The notes beneath the pieces were generated by a model. It saw nothing but the letters and a program-made list of their open reading frames with translations, was not told the DNA's origin and made no database searches. Below, one piece after another: positions 24,489 through 33,738 of a DNA stretch of 64,000 nucleotides (its first letter is position 1; every line of letters begins with the position of its first letter). Position numbers and translations under genes: made by a program. Source of the DNA: Segniliparus rotundus DSM 44985 (GTDB lineage: Bacteria; Actinomycetota; Actinomycetes; Mycobacteriales; Mycobacteriaceae); contig NC_014168.1 in assembly GCF_000092825.1 (NCBI RefSeq), positions 2,161,946-2,225,945 of the forward strand, in the 5' to 3' direction.

Positions 24489-25367
24489 ATGGGAAAGACC
24501 GTCACCCTCCCCAAGGCTCCCACGCTCGGGCCCGCGTACCTGAAGGTCATCAGCACGGACCTGCTGCGCAAGCGCAAAGTGCAGAACTCGGCGAATGCGG
24601 CGCTGCCGTCAGGAGCGGTCGCCGTGCGCGGCCTGAGGATCGATCCGGGCAAATTCGCCAACTACATCCGGGTCACCGGGCTCAAACTCACCGGCGAAGC
24701 GCCCTCCACGTACGCGTTCATCCTCTCCCAGCCGCTGATCATGACGATCTTCGCGGACCCGCGTTTCCCGTTCCAACCCAACGGCCTTGTGCATTTCGAG
24801 AACGTCATCCGCCAAGAGCGCCCCGTCTCGCCGGACGAGCGGTTCAATGTCCGCGCCTGGGTGGACAACCTGCGCGAGCACCGCAAAGGCCTGCTCTTCG
24901 ACGCCACCGCGGAGATCTCCGTCGGCAACGAGTTGGTCTGGACGCAGAAGTCGACCCTGCTCAAACAGCAGAAGACCAGCCTGTCCGACCAGCCCGCGCC
25001 AGAGCCCCCGCAGCAGAAGCTGCCGCCGGTGGCGAACCTGCTTTCCATCGGCCAATTCCAGATCTGGGACTACGCGGCGGCTTCGGGGGACTTCAACCCC
25101 ATCCACATCTCCGGACCGACGGCGAAGCTCCTCGGCTTCCCCAAAGCCATCGCGCACGGCATGTGGGAGGCCGCGGCAGCGCTGCGCTACGTCGAGGGGA
25201 GCGTCCCGCCGTCGCACACCTACAGCGCGCGGTTCGGGCGGCCGCTGTTCTTGCCGGGCACCGTCGCCGTCTATGTGGGCAAAACGCAGGAGAAGACCGA
25301 GATCGCCCTGCGGGACCGCAAGACCGGAGCACCCCACTTCCAGGGGACCATCTCCCGGAACGCGTAA
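24489..25367 (+). CDS. htdX: 3-hydroxyacyl-thioester dehydratase (HtdX-like, MaoC fold)
   Basis: A 292-residue double-hotdog MaoC-like hydratase/dehydratase. The catalytic pair lies in DFNPIH (near residues 203-208), with the HGMWEA helix just after, in the second hotdog. The ATG 24489 was chosen; GTG 24480 overlapping the fabG4 stop would add three residues and would give coupled translation. With FabG4 and the divergent thiolase it could run two to three steps of a fatty-acyl elongation or beta-oxidation cycle. Length and motifs fit Rv0241c. Confidence 0.92.
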   Translation: MGKTVTLPKAPTLGPAYLKVISTDLLRKRKVQNSANAALPSGAVAVRGLRIDPGKFANYIRVTGLKLTGEAPSTYAFILSQPLIMTIFADPRFPFQPNGLVHFENVIRQERPVSPDERFNVRAWVDNLREHRKGLLFDATAEISVGNELVWTQKSTLLKQQKTSLSDQPAPEPPQQKLPPVANLLSIGQFQIWDYAAASGDFNPIHISGPTAKLLGFPKAIAHGMWEAAAALRYVEGSVPPSHTYSARFGRPLFLPGTVAVYVGKTQEKTEIALRDRKTGAPHFQGTISRNA

Positions 25368-25377
25368 GCTGGCGGGC

Positions 25378-25623
25378 ATGTCGTACTCCCCTGACCAACC
25401 GCCGAGGAGCTCTTGGCCCGTCGAGACGGGCTCCGGAGCGCCCCACGAGCTGCGGGCGAAGCTGCTGCCGCCGGTGATCGCCGCAGTGGCGGGCATCGTG
25501 GCGGCAGTCCCGCTCGTGCTCATCGCGACTGCCGCTTTCACCCAGGACAGCCGCCCAGCGGTGTCGACGCCGTCGAACCCCGATCAATCGCTGCTTGGCC
25601 AAGTTCCGTACGGCTCTCACTGA
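25378..25623 (+). CDS. DUF2613-type small membrane protein (Rv0236A-like)
   Basis: An 81-residue protein: a proline-rich cytoplasmic N-terminus (to about 27), one membrane segment (about 30-53) and a short tail ending PDQSLLGQVPYGSH, which matches the tail pattern of DUF2613. In M. tuberculosis this small gene also sits directly before aftD. It starts ten bases after the htdX stop, and its 3' end lies just before the aftD start, so fabG4-htdX-DUF2613-aftD look like one transcription unit. Its function is unknown, possibly linked to AftD. Confidence 0.75.
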   Translation: MSYSPDQPPRSSWPVETGSGAPHELRAKLLPPVIAAVAGIVAAVPLVLIATAAFTQDSRPAVSTPSNPDQSLLGQVPYGSH

Positions 25624-25678
25624 CCCAGGTCGCCGAGGCGGCGCCGGGGAACCCTCTCGCGGGCACGGCGCATGGGGC

Positions 25679-28600
25679 ATGGACGGCTTGGGGACGGGCA
25701 ACGAGCTGCGCGGCGCGGCGCGGTGGCTCGCCTGCGCGGCGATCACAGCCTTGTGCTTCGCCCAGTCCCCTGGCCTGATCGCGGCAGACACAAAGCTGGA
25801 CCTGACCGGCAATCCCGTCGGCTTCCTCCGCCAAGCCTGGTCGTTGTGGAGCGACACCGCTCCCCTGGGCCAGCCCCGCAATCAGGCCTACGGGTACCTG
25901 TTCCCGCACGGGGCCTTCTTCGCATTGGGATCGCTCCTGCACATCCCGATGTGGATTGTGCAACGGTGCTGGTGGTCGGCACTGCTCTGCGCCGGGTTCC
26001 TCGGTGTGGTCCGCCTCGCAGAGGCCCTCGGCTTGGGCACGCCGGCGAGCAGGATGATCGCGGCCGCGGCCTATCTGGCGAGCCCGAGGGTGATGACCAC
26101 GCTCGGCGCCATCTCGTCCGAGACCGCGCCGATGATGCTCGCGCCGTGGGCGCTGATTCCCCTCGTGCGGGCCTGGACCGCGCCAGACCCTCCGATGCGG
26201 CGTTTGGCCGCCCGCTCCGCGGTCGCGGTGGCCCTGATGGGCGCGGTCAACGCGGTCGCGACCGCTGCCGCATGCCTCCCTGCTTTCCTGTGGTGGGCCG
26301 GCCGGGCCCGCCGCGCCAGACGGCTGAACCCGCGCTGGGTCGCGTTCTCCGCGTGGTGGATTCCCTGCCTCCTGCTCGCCTGCGCGTGGTGGATCACAGC
26401 GCTCGTGCTCCTCGGGTCGGTGAGCCCGCCGTTCTTGGACTTCATCGAGTCCGCCAGGGTCACCACTCGCTGGAACTCGCTGGTCGAGGTGCTGCGCGGG
26501 ACGGACGGCTGGACTCCCTTCGTCGACCCGAGCAGAATGGCGAGCACCGGGCTGGTCAGCTACCCCGTCCTTGTGCTCGCGACCGGGGTGCTCGCGGCGG
26601 TGGGGCTCGCGGGTCTGTGCCTGCGCAGCACCCCAGACCGGGGGCGGCTGCTCGTCATCCTGGGCGTCGGCGTGCTCGGCGTCTGCATCGGGTACGCGGG
26701 GCCGCTCGGCGGGCCGCTCGCCGAGCCGGCGCGGGCGTTCTTGGACGCGGCGGGAGCCCCGCTGCGCAATGTCCACAAACTCGACCCCTTGATCCGGCTG
26801 CCGCTCTCGCTCGGCGTCGCCAGCGCTCTTGCGGGGCTGCCGGAACGCGCCCGAGAATTGTTCCCCGCCCTCGCCCGGCCGGAACGCCACCGCGCCGCGG
26901 CGGCCGCCATAGCGGTGCTCATGGTTGTCGCGCTGAGCGCGGCCGCGTCGTGGACCGGCAGGCTCGCGCCCGGCAAACCGTATCGGGCACTGCCCGAATA
27001 TTGGCGCAGCGCCAGCGGCTGGCTGCACGAGCACCTCGCTGCCCAGCCGCCCGGAGCCAGGGCGCTGATCGCGCCCGGCGCCCCCTGGGCCGACCAAGTC
27101 TGGGGCCTCACCCGGGACGAGCCGATTCAGGCGCTCGCGGACTTCCCTTGGGCGGTCCGGGACGCGATCCCGCTGACGCCGCCCGGCGCGATCCGCTCGC
27201 TGGACTCGGTGCAACGGCTGTTCGCCGAAGGCCGCGCTTCTGGCGGGCTTGCGGACACGCTCCTCGCGCAGGGCTTCGCATATGTCGTGCTGCGCAACGA
27301 CCTCGACCCGGAGACTTCGCACAGCGCCAGGCCGATTCTCGCCCACCAAACCGTCGAGGGCTCGCCAGGCCTGAAAAAAGTCGCCGAATTCGGGCCGCTG
27401 ACCGGCGCAGGGCGGATTCCGGGCGCAGTGGTGGACGACGACCTGCGGGCGCGCTACCCCGCCGTGGAGATCTATCGCGTCACCGGGAGCGAGCACAGCG
27501 AACCGCCAGGGCCGTACCTCGTCGGCCTTGACGACACCACTGTTGTCGACGGCGGCCCCGAGGCCTTGCTCTCCACCATCGAGCACGCCCATGAGCTCGG
27601 CGACCCAGAACCTGGGCCGATCCTGCTGCGCGGCGACGCGCGCAGAGCGGGCATCGAGCCCGCGACGGTCACGGTGACCGACACCCCCGCGTTGCGCGAG
27701 ACCGACTACGGCAGGGTGGACGACCATGTTTCAGCAATCCGGGCCGACGACGACCCGAAACGCGCGGCGAACTCGGTCGCCGACTATCCAACCGATGGCG
27801 CGGCCATGGTGCGCGGCGTGTGGGAGGGCGCTCGGGTGACGGTTTCCAGCTCCGTCTCCGAGGCCAACGGGCTTTCACTCGTCTCTCCTGGCAACAGCCC
27901 CCGCGCCGCGTTCGACGGCGACCCCTCCACGAGCTGGCTCTCCGCCGGGCTGGACCACGCGGTCGGCCAATGGCTCCAACTCGACTTCGCGTCCCCCGTC
28001 TCCGACCCCCAGGTGACCGTGACGGTGAGCCGCGCGATCGGGCCTGCGGTCGACAGATTGGAGATAGCGACCGAACGAGGCACCGCCACCCTGCGCGACG
28101 TCGTGACCGACCGCCCCGCCAGCGCCACCGCGCCGACCGGGCAGACCCATTGGCTGCGCATCACCGCGACCGGCACCGCGAACGGCACCGCTGGCAACCA
28201 GTTCGGCATCAGCGAACTGCACGTTTTCGACGGCGCAACAGGAAAAGAGGCGCCTGTGCGGTTCAAAGTGCTCGTCCCAGACGCAGGCCCGAACACCATC
28301 GTGCGCCAATGGGAGCTCGGGCAGGAGTTCCCCGGCCGGGCGGGCTGCGCGCGAGGGCCTGCGCGCACCCAGTGCGCGCAGGCCCTCGCCCTCGCCCCAG
28401 AGGAGCCGACTGTGTTCTCCAGGACTCTCGAGGTGGCGCGGGCGGCCGATGTGCTCCCCGCGCTCTTCGTCCGCTCCCGGCTTTCCCCCGCCAGCACGGA
28501 CCTCTTGGCGGAGCCGGGCCGCGTCCTCGCGACCGGGGCGAGCGCGAGCGGCGATTCCCGAGGCTCGGCCTACGCGGCCGTAGACGGCGATCCCGGCACG

Positions 28601-29962
28601 TCCTGGACGGCCTCGCCGAGCGCGCTCAAACCCGGAGCGCCCAAACCGCGATTGACCCTGCAACTGCCGAGACCCGCCGACGTGGCGCAGCTGCGGATCA
28701 CCCCGGCCGCCGGGGCCCTGCCCGCGCGACCCGTCAAAATCGCGGTCGACCTCGGCGACGGCAGACAAGTGCGCGACATCGACCCCGACAAGGGCTCGGT
28801 GGTCGTCAACCTGCGGCCGCGGCGCACCGATCACGTCGTCATCACCGTCCTCGCCTGGCAAGACGTGCTCAACGTGAACGCTCTCGGATTCGCGGAGCTC
28901 CAGCCGCCAGGGTTCGCGGAGGCGCAGCTGCTGGGGCCTGACGGCAGGGCGGTCCCCGGATCAGCCGCCCAAGACCAGCGCCGTCTGGACGAGAGCGAGA
29001 GCATCGTTGTGGACTGCGAGCACGGGCCGGTCTTGAAAATCGGCGCGAAGACGGTGCCGACCGCTGTGACCGCCACAGTCCAAGCGTTGCGCTCGGGCGC
29101 TGTCGTGCGCGCGACGCCCTGCGACTTCACGCCGATCCGCCTCGGCCCAGGCCCGCATGACGTCACTGTGGCGCCGGGGAACGCGTTCACCGTGGACTCG
29201 ATAGTGCTGCGGGATGTGCGGCTGCCTGCCCCGCATGCGGCACACCCGCAACCCGCCGACGTCCGCTCGTGGGGCGTGGACTCGCGCGACATCGCCGTGC
29301 CAAAAGCTGCGGTGGAACGGATTCTCGTGGTTCCTGAGAGCGTCAACCCGGGCTGGGAAGCTGTCGCAGGCGGGAGGCCATTGCCGCCGGTCACCGTCAA
29401 CGGCTGGCAGCAAGGCTGGCTGGTCCCCGCGGATTTCGAGGGCTCCGTGCAGCTGCGTTTCCCCAGGAACACCTGGTATCACGTCGGGCTCCTGGCCGGT
29501 CTGAGCGGCCTCCTGCCGCTGGCGGCGCTCGCGCTCACCCCCGAGGCGGCGCGCAGACGCGATCCCGAGCCCCTGGGGAACCCGCTGCGCGCGAGACGGC
29601 TCGGAGCCCTCGCGGGGTTGTGCTGCGCATGGCTTGTCGCGGGCTGGGGCGGACTCGCGGCCGCAGCGGCCCTTGGCGTGGTTTTCTGGCAGCTCTCGCG
29701 CCGGGGGCGCGACGTCGCCCGCGCAGCGGCGCTGGTCAGCTCGCTCTCAATGACAGGGGCCTCGGCCCTGCTCGCGCTCGGCCCCTGGCGCAGCCCGCAC
29801 TACCTCGGCAACACGCTCGCGCCACAGCTGCTGGCACTGATCGCGCTCGGCGGAGCGGTCTGCTCTGTGATTTTTGAAGGCTCCGCGCTCTTTGAAGGCG
29901 CTGCGCCCTCTGGCCGGGAAGACCCCCAGCGCCGGGCGCACGGGAACTCGACCCAGGCGTAG
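25679..29962 (+). CDS. aftD: Arabinofuranosyltransferase AftD
   Basis: A giant GT-C type glycosyltransferase (1427 residues from ATG 25679; ATG 25595 upstream is also open). An N-terminal block of about a dozen membrane helices (to about residue 460) begins with the conserved AADTKLDLTGNP loop, which holds acidic residues typical of GT-C active sites. A large periplasmic part follows with F5/8-type carbohydrate-binding modules (WLSAGLDHAVGQWLQLDF near 27930-28000 and SWTASPS near 28600). Three or so membrane helices close the C-terminus. It adds alpha-(1-3) arabinofuranose to arabinogalactan and lipoarabinomannan. The last 163 bases overlap the convergent acyltransferase gene. Confidence 0.93.
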   Translation: MDGLGTGNELRGAARWLACAAITALCFAQSPGLIAADTKLDLTGNPVGFLRQAWSLWSDTAPLGQPRNQAYGYLFPHGAFFALGSLLHIPMWIVQRCWWSALLCAGFLGVVRLAEALGLGTPASRMIAAAAYLASPRVMTTLGAISSETAPMMLAPWALIPLVRAWTAPDPPMRRLAARSAVAVALMGAVNAVATAAACLPAFLWWAGRARRARRLNPRWVAFSAWWIPCLLLACAWWITALVLLGSVSPPFLDFIESARVTTRWNSLVEVLRGTDGWTPFVDPSRMASTGLVSYPVLVLATGVLAAVGLAGLCLRSTPDRGRLLVILGVGVLGVCIGYAGPLGGPLAEPARAFLDAAGAPLRNVHKLDPLIRLPLSLGVASALAGLPERARELFPALARPERHRAAAAAIAVLMVVALSAAASWTGRLAPGKPYRALPEYWRSASGWLHEHLAAQPPGARALIAPGAPWADQVWGLTRDEPIQALADFPWAVRDAIPLTPPGAIRSLDSVQRLFAEGRASGGLADTLLAQGFAYVVLRNDLDPETSHSARPILAHQTVEGSPGLKKVAEFGPLTGAGRIPGAVVDDDLRARYPAVEIYRVTGSEHSEPPGPYLVGLDDTTVVDGGPEALLSTIEHAHELGDPEPGPILLRGDARRAGIEPATVTVTDTPALRETDYGRVDDHVSAIRADDDPKRAANSVADYPTDGAAMVRGVWEGARVTVSSSVSEANGLSLVSPGNSPRAAFDGDPSTSWLSAGLDHAVGQWLQLDFASPVSDPQVTVTVSRAIGPAVDRLEIATERGTATLRDVVTDRPASATAPTGQTHWLRITATGTANGTAGNQFGISELHVFDGATGKEAPVRFKVLVPDAGPNTIVRQWELGQEFPGRAGCARGPARTQCAQALALAPEEPTVFSRTLEVARAADVLPALFVRSRLSPASTDLLAEPGRVLATGASASGDSRGSAYAAVDGDPGTSWTASPSALKPGAPKPRLTLQLPRPADVAQLRITPAAGALPARPVKIAVDLGDGRQVRDIDPDKGSVVVNLRPRRTDHVVITVLAWQDVLNVNALGFAELQPPGFAEAQLLGPDGRAVPGSAAQDQRRLDESESIVVDCEHGPVLKIGAKTVPTAVTATVQALRSGAVVRATPCDFTPIRLGPGPHDVTVAPGNAFTVDSIVLRDVRLPAPHAAHPQPADVRSWGVDSRDIAVPKAAVERILVVPESVNPGWEAVAGGRPLPPVTVNGWQQGWLVPADFEGSVQLRFPRNTWYHVGLLAGLSGLLPLAALALTPEAARRRDPEPLGNPLRARRLGALAGLCCAWLVAGWGGLAAAAALGVVFWQLSRRGRDVARAAALVSSLSMTGASALLALGPWRSPHYLGNTLAPQLLALIALGGAVCSVIFEGSALFEGAAPSGREDPQRRAHGNSTQA

Positions 29963-31014
29963 CTCAACGCGGAAACACCGACCGAGAAAACCATGGCGAC
30001 CACAAACGCCACGGCGATCCGCACACCAGAGGCGGGGAGCCCGAGAATCGGCAGCAACACGCCGAGCACCGCCAAATGCCACAGGAAAAAGCTATACGAC
30101 CAACGTCCCAAAGCCAGTGTGACCGGGTGCGCGAGCACGCGGTGCCCGCTTTGCGGCCCGGCGAGCGCGGCGGGGGCCAAGAGCGCCGCCGCGAGCACCG
30201 CGCCGAGGCCGATCTTCGTCGCGAACTGCCATGGCTGGACCAAGGTGAGATCGGGCGGACCACCGAGGCCGGTGCATTCCAACCCGAAGGACACAACTGC
30301 GGCAAGCAGGCACGCCCACCGGGACCTCCCGCGCACCGCCCAGCCCTGGCTGCGCAGCTCCGAGAGGACCATGCCAGCCGCGAACCAGGGCAGATAGCCG
30401 GGCAGCCATAGTTTGGGGTTGGCGAAATCCTCATCCGGCCACGGCAGGAACGCCCAACCGAGCGAGACCGCCGAGACGGCGAGCAGCGCCGGAGCGCGCC
30501 ATCGGGCGTGGGCCCCTTCGAGCTTGGACATCGCCGCCGCGCACGCGGGGAGCACGAGGTAAAAAGAGACCTCTACCGACAGGCTCCACATCTGGGTCAG
30601 CCCTGTGGCGAGCGTGAACGGCACAAACGGTTGGGCCAAAGCGAGGTTCGCGAACCACACCCTGGCGTCCGCGCGGACCGAGACGAGCACGACGCACACC
30701 ACGACCCAGTACGCGGGCAGAATCCGCGCAGCCCTGGAACGGTAGTACTGCGACAGGCGCGGAGCCGCGCCCCGGCCTCGGGCGCACGCCGCGTGCGGGC
30801 GCCAGAGCAAAAACCCCGAAAGGGCGAAGAACACCGCCACAGCCAGATCCAACCGGCTGAACACATGCTGGTACCAGTGCCCAACGCCAGCCCCGGTCAA
30901 AAACGCCGTGTGCGTGCCGAGCACGGCGAGCGCGGAAAACCATCGCAGCCCCTGCAACGCGGGCAGGAACTCGCGGCTGGCGCTGGCTGTGGTCTGGCTC
31001 ATCATGTCCAGCAT
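29800..31014 (-). CDS. Acyltransferase-3 family membrane protein (OafA-like)
   Basis: A 404-residue integral membrane O-acyltransferase with about ten helices. GLRWFSALAVLGTH near residues 22-35, the RSRAARILPAYW loop and MWSLSVEVSFYL are typical of the family, which transfers acetyl, succinyl or similar groups to surface glycans. After the last helix (SYAWVEF) there is an unusual 50-residue Ser/Pro/Ala tail, encoded in the region antisense to the end of aftD. Being tail-to-tail with aftD, it may decorate arabinan, but that is inference from position only. ATG 31002 is an alternative start. Confidence 0.87.
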   Translation of the reverse strand: MLDMMSQTTASASREFLPALQGLRWFSALAVLGTHTAFLTGAGVGHWYQHVFSRLDLAVAVFFALSGFLLWRPHAACARGRGAAPRLSQYYRSRAARILPAYWVVVCVVLVSVRADARVWFANLALAQPFVPFTLATGLTQMWSLSVEVSFYLVLPACAAAMSKLEGAHARWRAPALLAVSAVSLGWAFLPWPDEDFANPKLWLPGYLPWFAAGMVLSELRSQGWAVRGRSRWACLLAAVVSFGLECTGLGGPPDLTLVQPWQFATKIGLGAVLAAALLAPAALAGPQSGHRVLAHPVTLALGRWSYSFFLWHLAVLGVLLPILGLPASGVRIAVAFVVAMVFSVGVSALSYAWVEFPCARRWGSSRPEGAAPSKSAEPSKITEQTAPPSAISASSCGASVLPR

Positions 31015-31054
31015 CGTCCTGCGCGAGCGCCGCAGTCAACTTAAGCTGGACGCG

Positions 31055-31309
31055 ATGTCCGACACCAACCCGCTGCGCTCGCTCGCCCTCTGGCGCAAAC
31101 TCGTCATGGCCGTTGCGACGGCGATCCCAGTTTTCGGTTTCCTTGTCGCCATTGCGTTCGTGAACCGGCCCGAGCCGATCGTGCTGGGTTTGCCGCTGAT
31201 GCAGTTCTGGACCGCGCTGTGCGTGCTGCTCACCGGGGCGTGCCTCACGCTCGTGTACCAGCTCGACCCCAGGAACGCCCCGGAGCAGCACGATGAGAAC
31301 GCGCCGTGA
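31055..31309 (+). CDS. DUF3311-type small subunit of a sodium:solute symporter
   Basis: An 84-residue protein with two membrane helices (about residues 17-37 and 47-68), starting MSDTNPLRSLALWRK at ATG 31055. Small two-helix proteins of this kind (DUF3311) precede SSS-family symporter genes as accessory subunits. Its stop overlaps the GTG of the symporter (GTGA at 31306), so the two are translated together. The start is 41 bases from that of the divergent acyltransferase gene, so the two share a very short promoter region. Confidence 0.8.
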   Translation: MSDTNPLRSLALWRKLVMAVATAIPVFGFLVAIAFVNRPEPIVLGLPLMQFWTALCVLLTGACLTLVYQLDPRNAPEQHDENAP

Positions 31310-32766
31310 TAAGCCTGGCGATGCTGCTCGGCACTGCCGCGGCAGCGCTGGTCGCGGTCTGGCTCGCCACGCGCAGACGCGCCAAAGAGCTCTCCGAATG
31401 GGCCGTGGGGAGCCGCAGTTTCGGAGCCGCCATGGTGTTCGTGCTCTTCGCCGGGGAGAATTTCACGACATTCACTCTGCTCGGCGGGGCGGGATGGGCG
31501 TACGACAAAGGCGTCGCGGCCGCCTACACCTGGTGCTACACCCCGCTCGCCTGCGTCGTGAGCTATTGGTACCTCCCGAAGATCTGGCGGTACGCCAAAA
31601 AGCAACGCGCGGTGTCCCAGTCGGACTATCTGCGCTTGCGCTACGACAGCAAAGCGCTCGGCGTGCTGGTCACACTGGTGGGCGTGGTCGCGATGACGCC
31701 CTACCTGGCGCTCCAGCTCAAAGGCCTCGCGATCATCGCCCATGAGGCGAGCCACCAGCAGATCCCCATCGCGGCGGGCGTCATCGCGGGCGCCGCTTTG
31801 GTCGCCGTGTACTCGGTGCTCGGCGGACTGCGCGGGGCGGCGCTCACCTCGATCGTCAAAGACATCGCCGTCGTCATCGTGGTGCTCGGCGTCGGCGTGT
31901 GGCTGCCCTACCACCTCTACGGCGGGCCGGGCCCGATCACGCGGATCGTGGCCGAACAGCACCCCGAGCACATGGTGCTCGGGCCCGAACGGGGCTACGG
32001 CCCGGCCTGGTTCATCACCACTGTGCTGCTCTGCGGGCTCAGCGCGCATATGTGGCCGCATCTTTTCGCCTCGTTCTTCTCCGCGAGAAGCGAAGCGAGC
32101 CTGCGGCGCACCCTCGCGGCCGCGCCCTTGTACACGGTCGCGCTCGCCACCACCTTGACCATCGGCTTCGCCGCGCTCGTGACGCTGGCGCCCCTCGGCA
32201 AAGGGAACGAAGACCTCGCGTTCCTGCGGCTGGTGGCGGCGGCCGCGCCCGATCCTGTGCTCGGCTTTGCCGGAGCGGCTGGGCTGCTCACCGCGCTCGT
32301 CCCCGGATCTGTGCTTGCCACCACCATCGCCACCTCGCTCACCCGCGACGGCTACGCGAACCTGCGCCCGGACGCGTCCGAGCCCGAGCTCGCCCGGGCG
32401 GCAAAATGGTTGCTGCCGATTGTGGTCGCGGCCGCAGCGGTCTTCGCGCTTTCCGGCGGGCAGACCATTGTCGGCCTCTTGCTCGCCGGGTACTCGATCG
32501 TGGCCCAGGCGTTGCCCGCCGTTGTCGGCTCTGTGCTGCCGCGGAACCCCTTCACCCTCGAAGGCGTGGTCGCCGGGCTCGTCGTCGGCACCGTCATGGC
32601 CACTGCCGCGCCATTCGTCGGAATCGACTGGCGGCATTGCAAGGCGTTCCTGCCCGAACAGCTCGCCGAGGTGAACGTCGGCCTCGTCGCCTTGATGGTC
32701 AATCTGCTGGTCGCTGGCCTGGTTTCGTTGTGGACGCGCAAGCCTCGCCCGGCAGCAGCGGGCTGA
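31306..32766 (+). CDS. Sodium:solute symporter (SSS family)
   Basis: A 486-residue transporter with about 12-13 helices. RRRAKELSEWAVGSRSFG near residues 23-40 and the GENFTTFTLLGGAGWAYDKG segment fit the SSS family (pantothenate/proline/organic-acid type), which uses Na+ to import small solutes. The substrate cannot be told. The start GTG 31306 overlaps the DUF3311 stop. The 3' end overlaps the convergent F420-type oxidoreductase gene by 68 bases. Confidence 0.9.
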   Translation: MISLAMLLGTAAAALVAVWLATRRRAKELSEWAVGSRSFGAAMVFVLFAGENFTTFTLLGGAGWAYDKGVAAAYTWCYTPLACVVSYWYLPKIWRYAKKQRAVSQSDYLRLRYDSKALGVLVTLVGVVAMTPYLALQLKGLAIIAHEASHQQIPIAAGVIAGAALVAVYSVLGGLRGAALTSIVKDIAVVIVVLGVGVWLPYHLYGGPGPITRIVAEQHPEHMVLGPERGYGPAWFITTVLLCGLSAHMWPHLFASFFSARSEASLRRTLAAAPLYTVALATTLTIGFAALVTLAPLGKGNEDLAFLRLVAAAAPDPVLGFAGAAGLLTALVPGSVLATTIATSLTRDGYANLRPDASEPELARAAKWLLPIVVAAAAVFALSGGQTIVGLLLAGYSIVAQALPAVVGSVLPRNPFTLEGVVAGLVVGTVMATAAPFVGIDWRHCKAFLPEQLAEVNVGLVALMVNLLVAGLVSLWTRKPRPAAAG

Positions 32767-33727
32767 GCGTCGCGCCCGCGAGTTCCACAACTCCAGGCTC
32801 ATGGCCGTTCGCGACGAGGTTGATGACAAGGCGGTCCACCCCGTGGTCGAGCACCCTGGTTTTGATCTCGCGGGAAACCTCGACCGGATTGCCCGCGAAG
32901 ACGCGATCCGTGAGGGCGAGCCGCTCGGCCTCGGAAAGCGCCGGGAAGTCGATGCCGCGCCGCGCGAACTGGTCGCGCAGCAATTGCCGCGCCCGCTCGC
33001 CGTCCTCGTCAAGGATCACCTGAGCGAAGTAGCTCACCTCAAGGGTCGCGGGGTCGCGCCCGGCCTCGGCGAGGCGCTGGTGCACGGCGTCGAGCTTGTG
33101 CGGCAGCTCTGAAGCCCCGCAGGCGAGGTTCAGGTGGTCGGCGTGTCGCACCGCGAGGGCGAATGTCTTGCGCTCTCCTGAGCCGCCGATGAGCACCGGG
33201 ACATCGTCGCGCAAACGGGGCTCGTTGATCGCGTCGTGGACCTGGTAGTGCTTGCCCGCAAAGGTCGGGCGCTCGCCGCGCAGCATCGCGGTGACGATCT
33301 GCAGCGCCTCCGCGAGACGCTCGAAGCGACTGGTGAAGTCGCCGAATTCGTAGCCGTAGCCCTCGTGCTCGGGTTCGAACCAGCCCGCGCCGAGGGCGCA
33401 GAGCGCCCGACCGCCGCTGACGACGTCCAACGTGGTGACAGCTTTGGCCAACAGCGCCGGATTGCGGTACGTGTTGCTGGTGACCAGTGTGGAGAGCTGG
33501 ACGCGTTCAGTGGCGGCGGCGATGGCTCCGAGCAGTGTGTACGCCTCCAGCATCGGTTCGTCGGGATCGCCGATCTGCGGCAGCTGGTAGAGATGGTCCA
33601 TCACGAAGACGCTGTCGAATCCCGCCGCCTCGGCGCTGCGGGCTTGGGCGAGGACCGCTGGAAAGATCTCCGCGACAGAACCTCCGTAGGAGAAGTTCGG
33701 TATCTGGTAGCCCAGTTTGACGCTCAC
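32699..33727 (-). CDS. LLM-class F420-dependent oxidoreductase (copy 1)
   Basis: A 342-residue luciferase-like TIM-barrel protein starting GTG 33727 (VSVKLGYQIPNF). AGFDSVFVMDHLYQLPQIG near residues 38-56, LSTLVTSNTYRNPALLAK and GGSGERKTF are family motifs of F420-dependent oxidoreductases; whether F420 or FMN is used is not shown by sequence. It is closely similar to the gene at 43483-44454 (same start, same MDHxYQLP and LVTxNTYRNP blocks), so the two are paralogues. TAGGCT (minus strand, 33736-33741) eight bases before the GTG could be a -10, giving a leaderless mRNA. It follows the APC gene by 11 bases. Confidence 0.9.
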   Translation of the reverse strand: MSVKLGYQIPNFSYGGSVAEIFPAVLAQARSAEAAGFDSVFVMDHLYQLPQIGDPDEPMLEAYTLLGAIAAATERVQLSTLVTSNTYRNPALLAKAVTTLDVVSGGRALCALGAGWFEPEHEGYGYEFGDFTSRFERLAEALQIVTAMLRGERPTFAGKHYQVHDAINEPRLRDDVPVLIGGSGERKTFALAVRHADHLNLACGASELPHKLDAVHQRLAEAGRDPATLEVSYFAQVILDEDGERARQLLRDQFARRGIDFPALSEAERLALTDRVFAGNPVEVSREIKTRVLDHGVDRLVINLVANGHEPGVVELAGATLSPLLPGEACASTTKPGQRPAD

Positions 33728-33738
33728 ATCCGGTGAGC

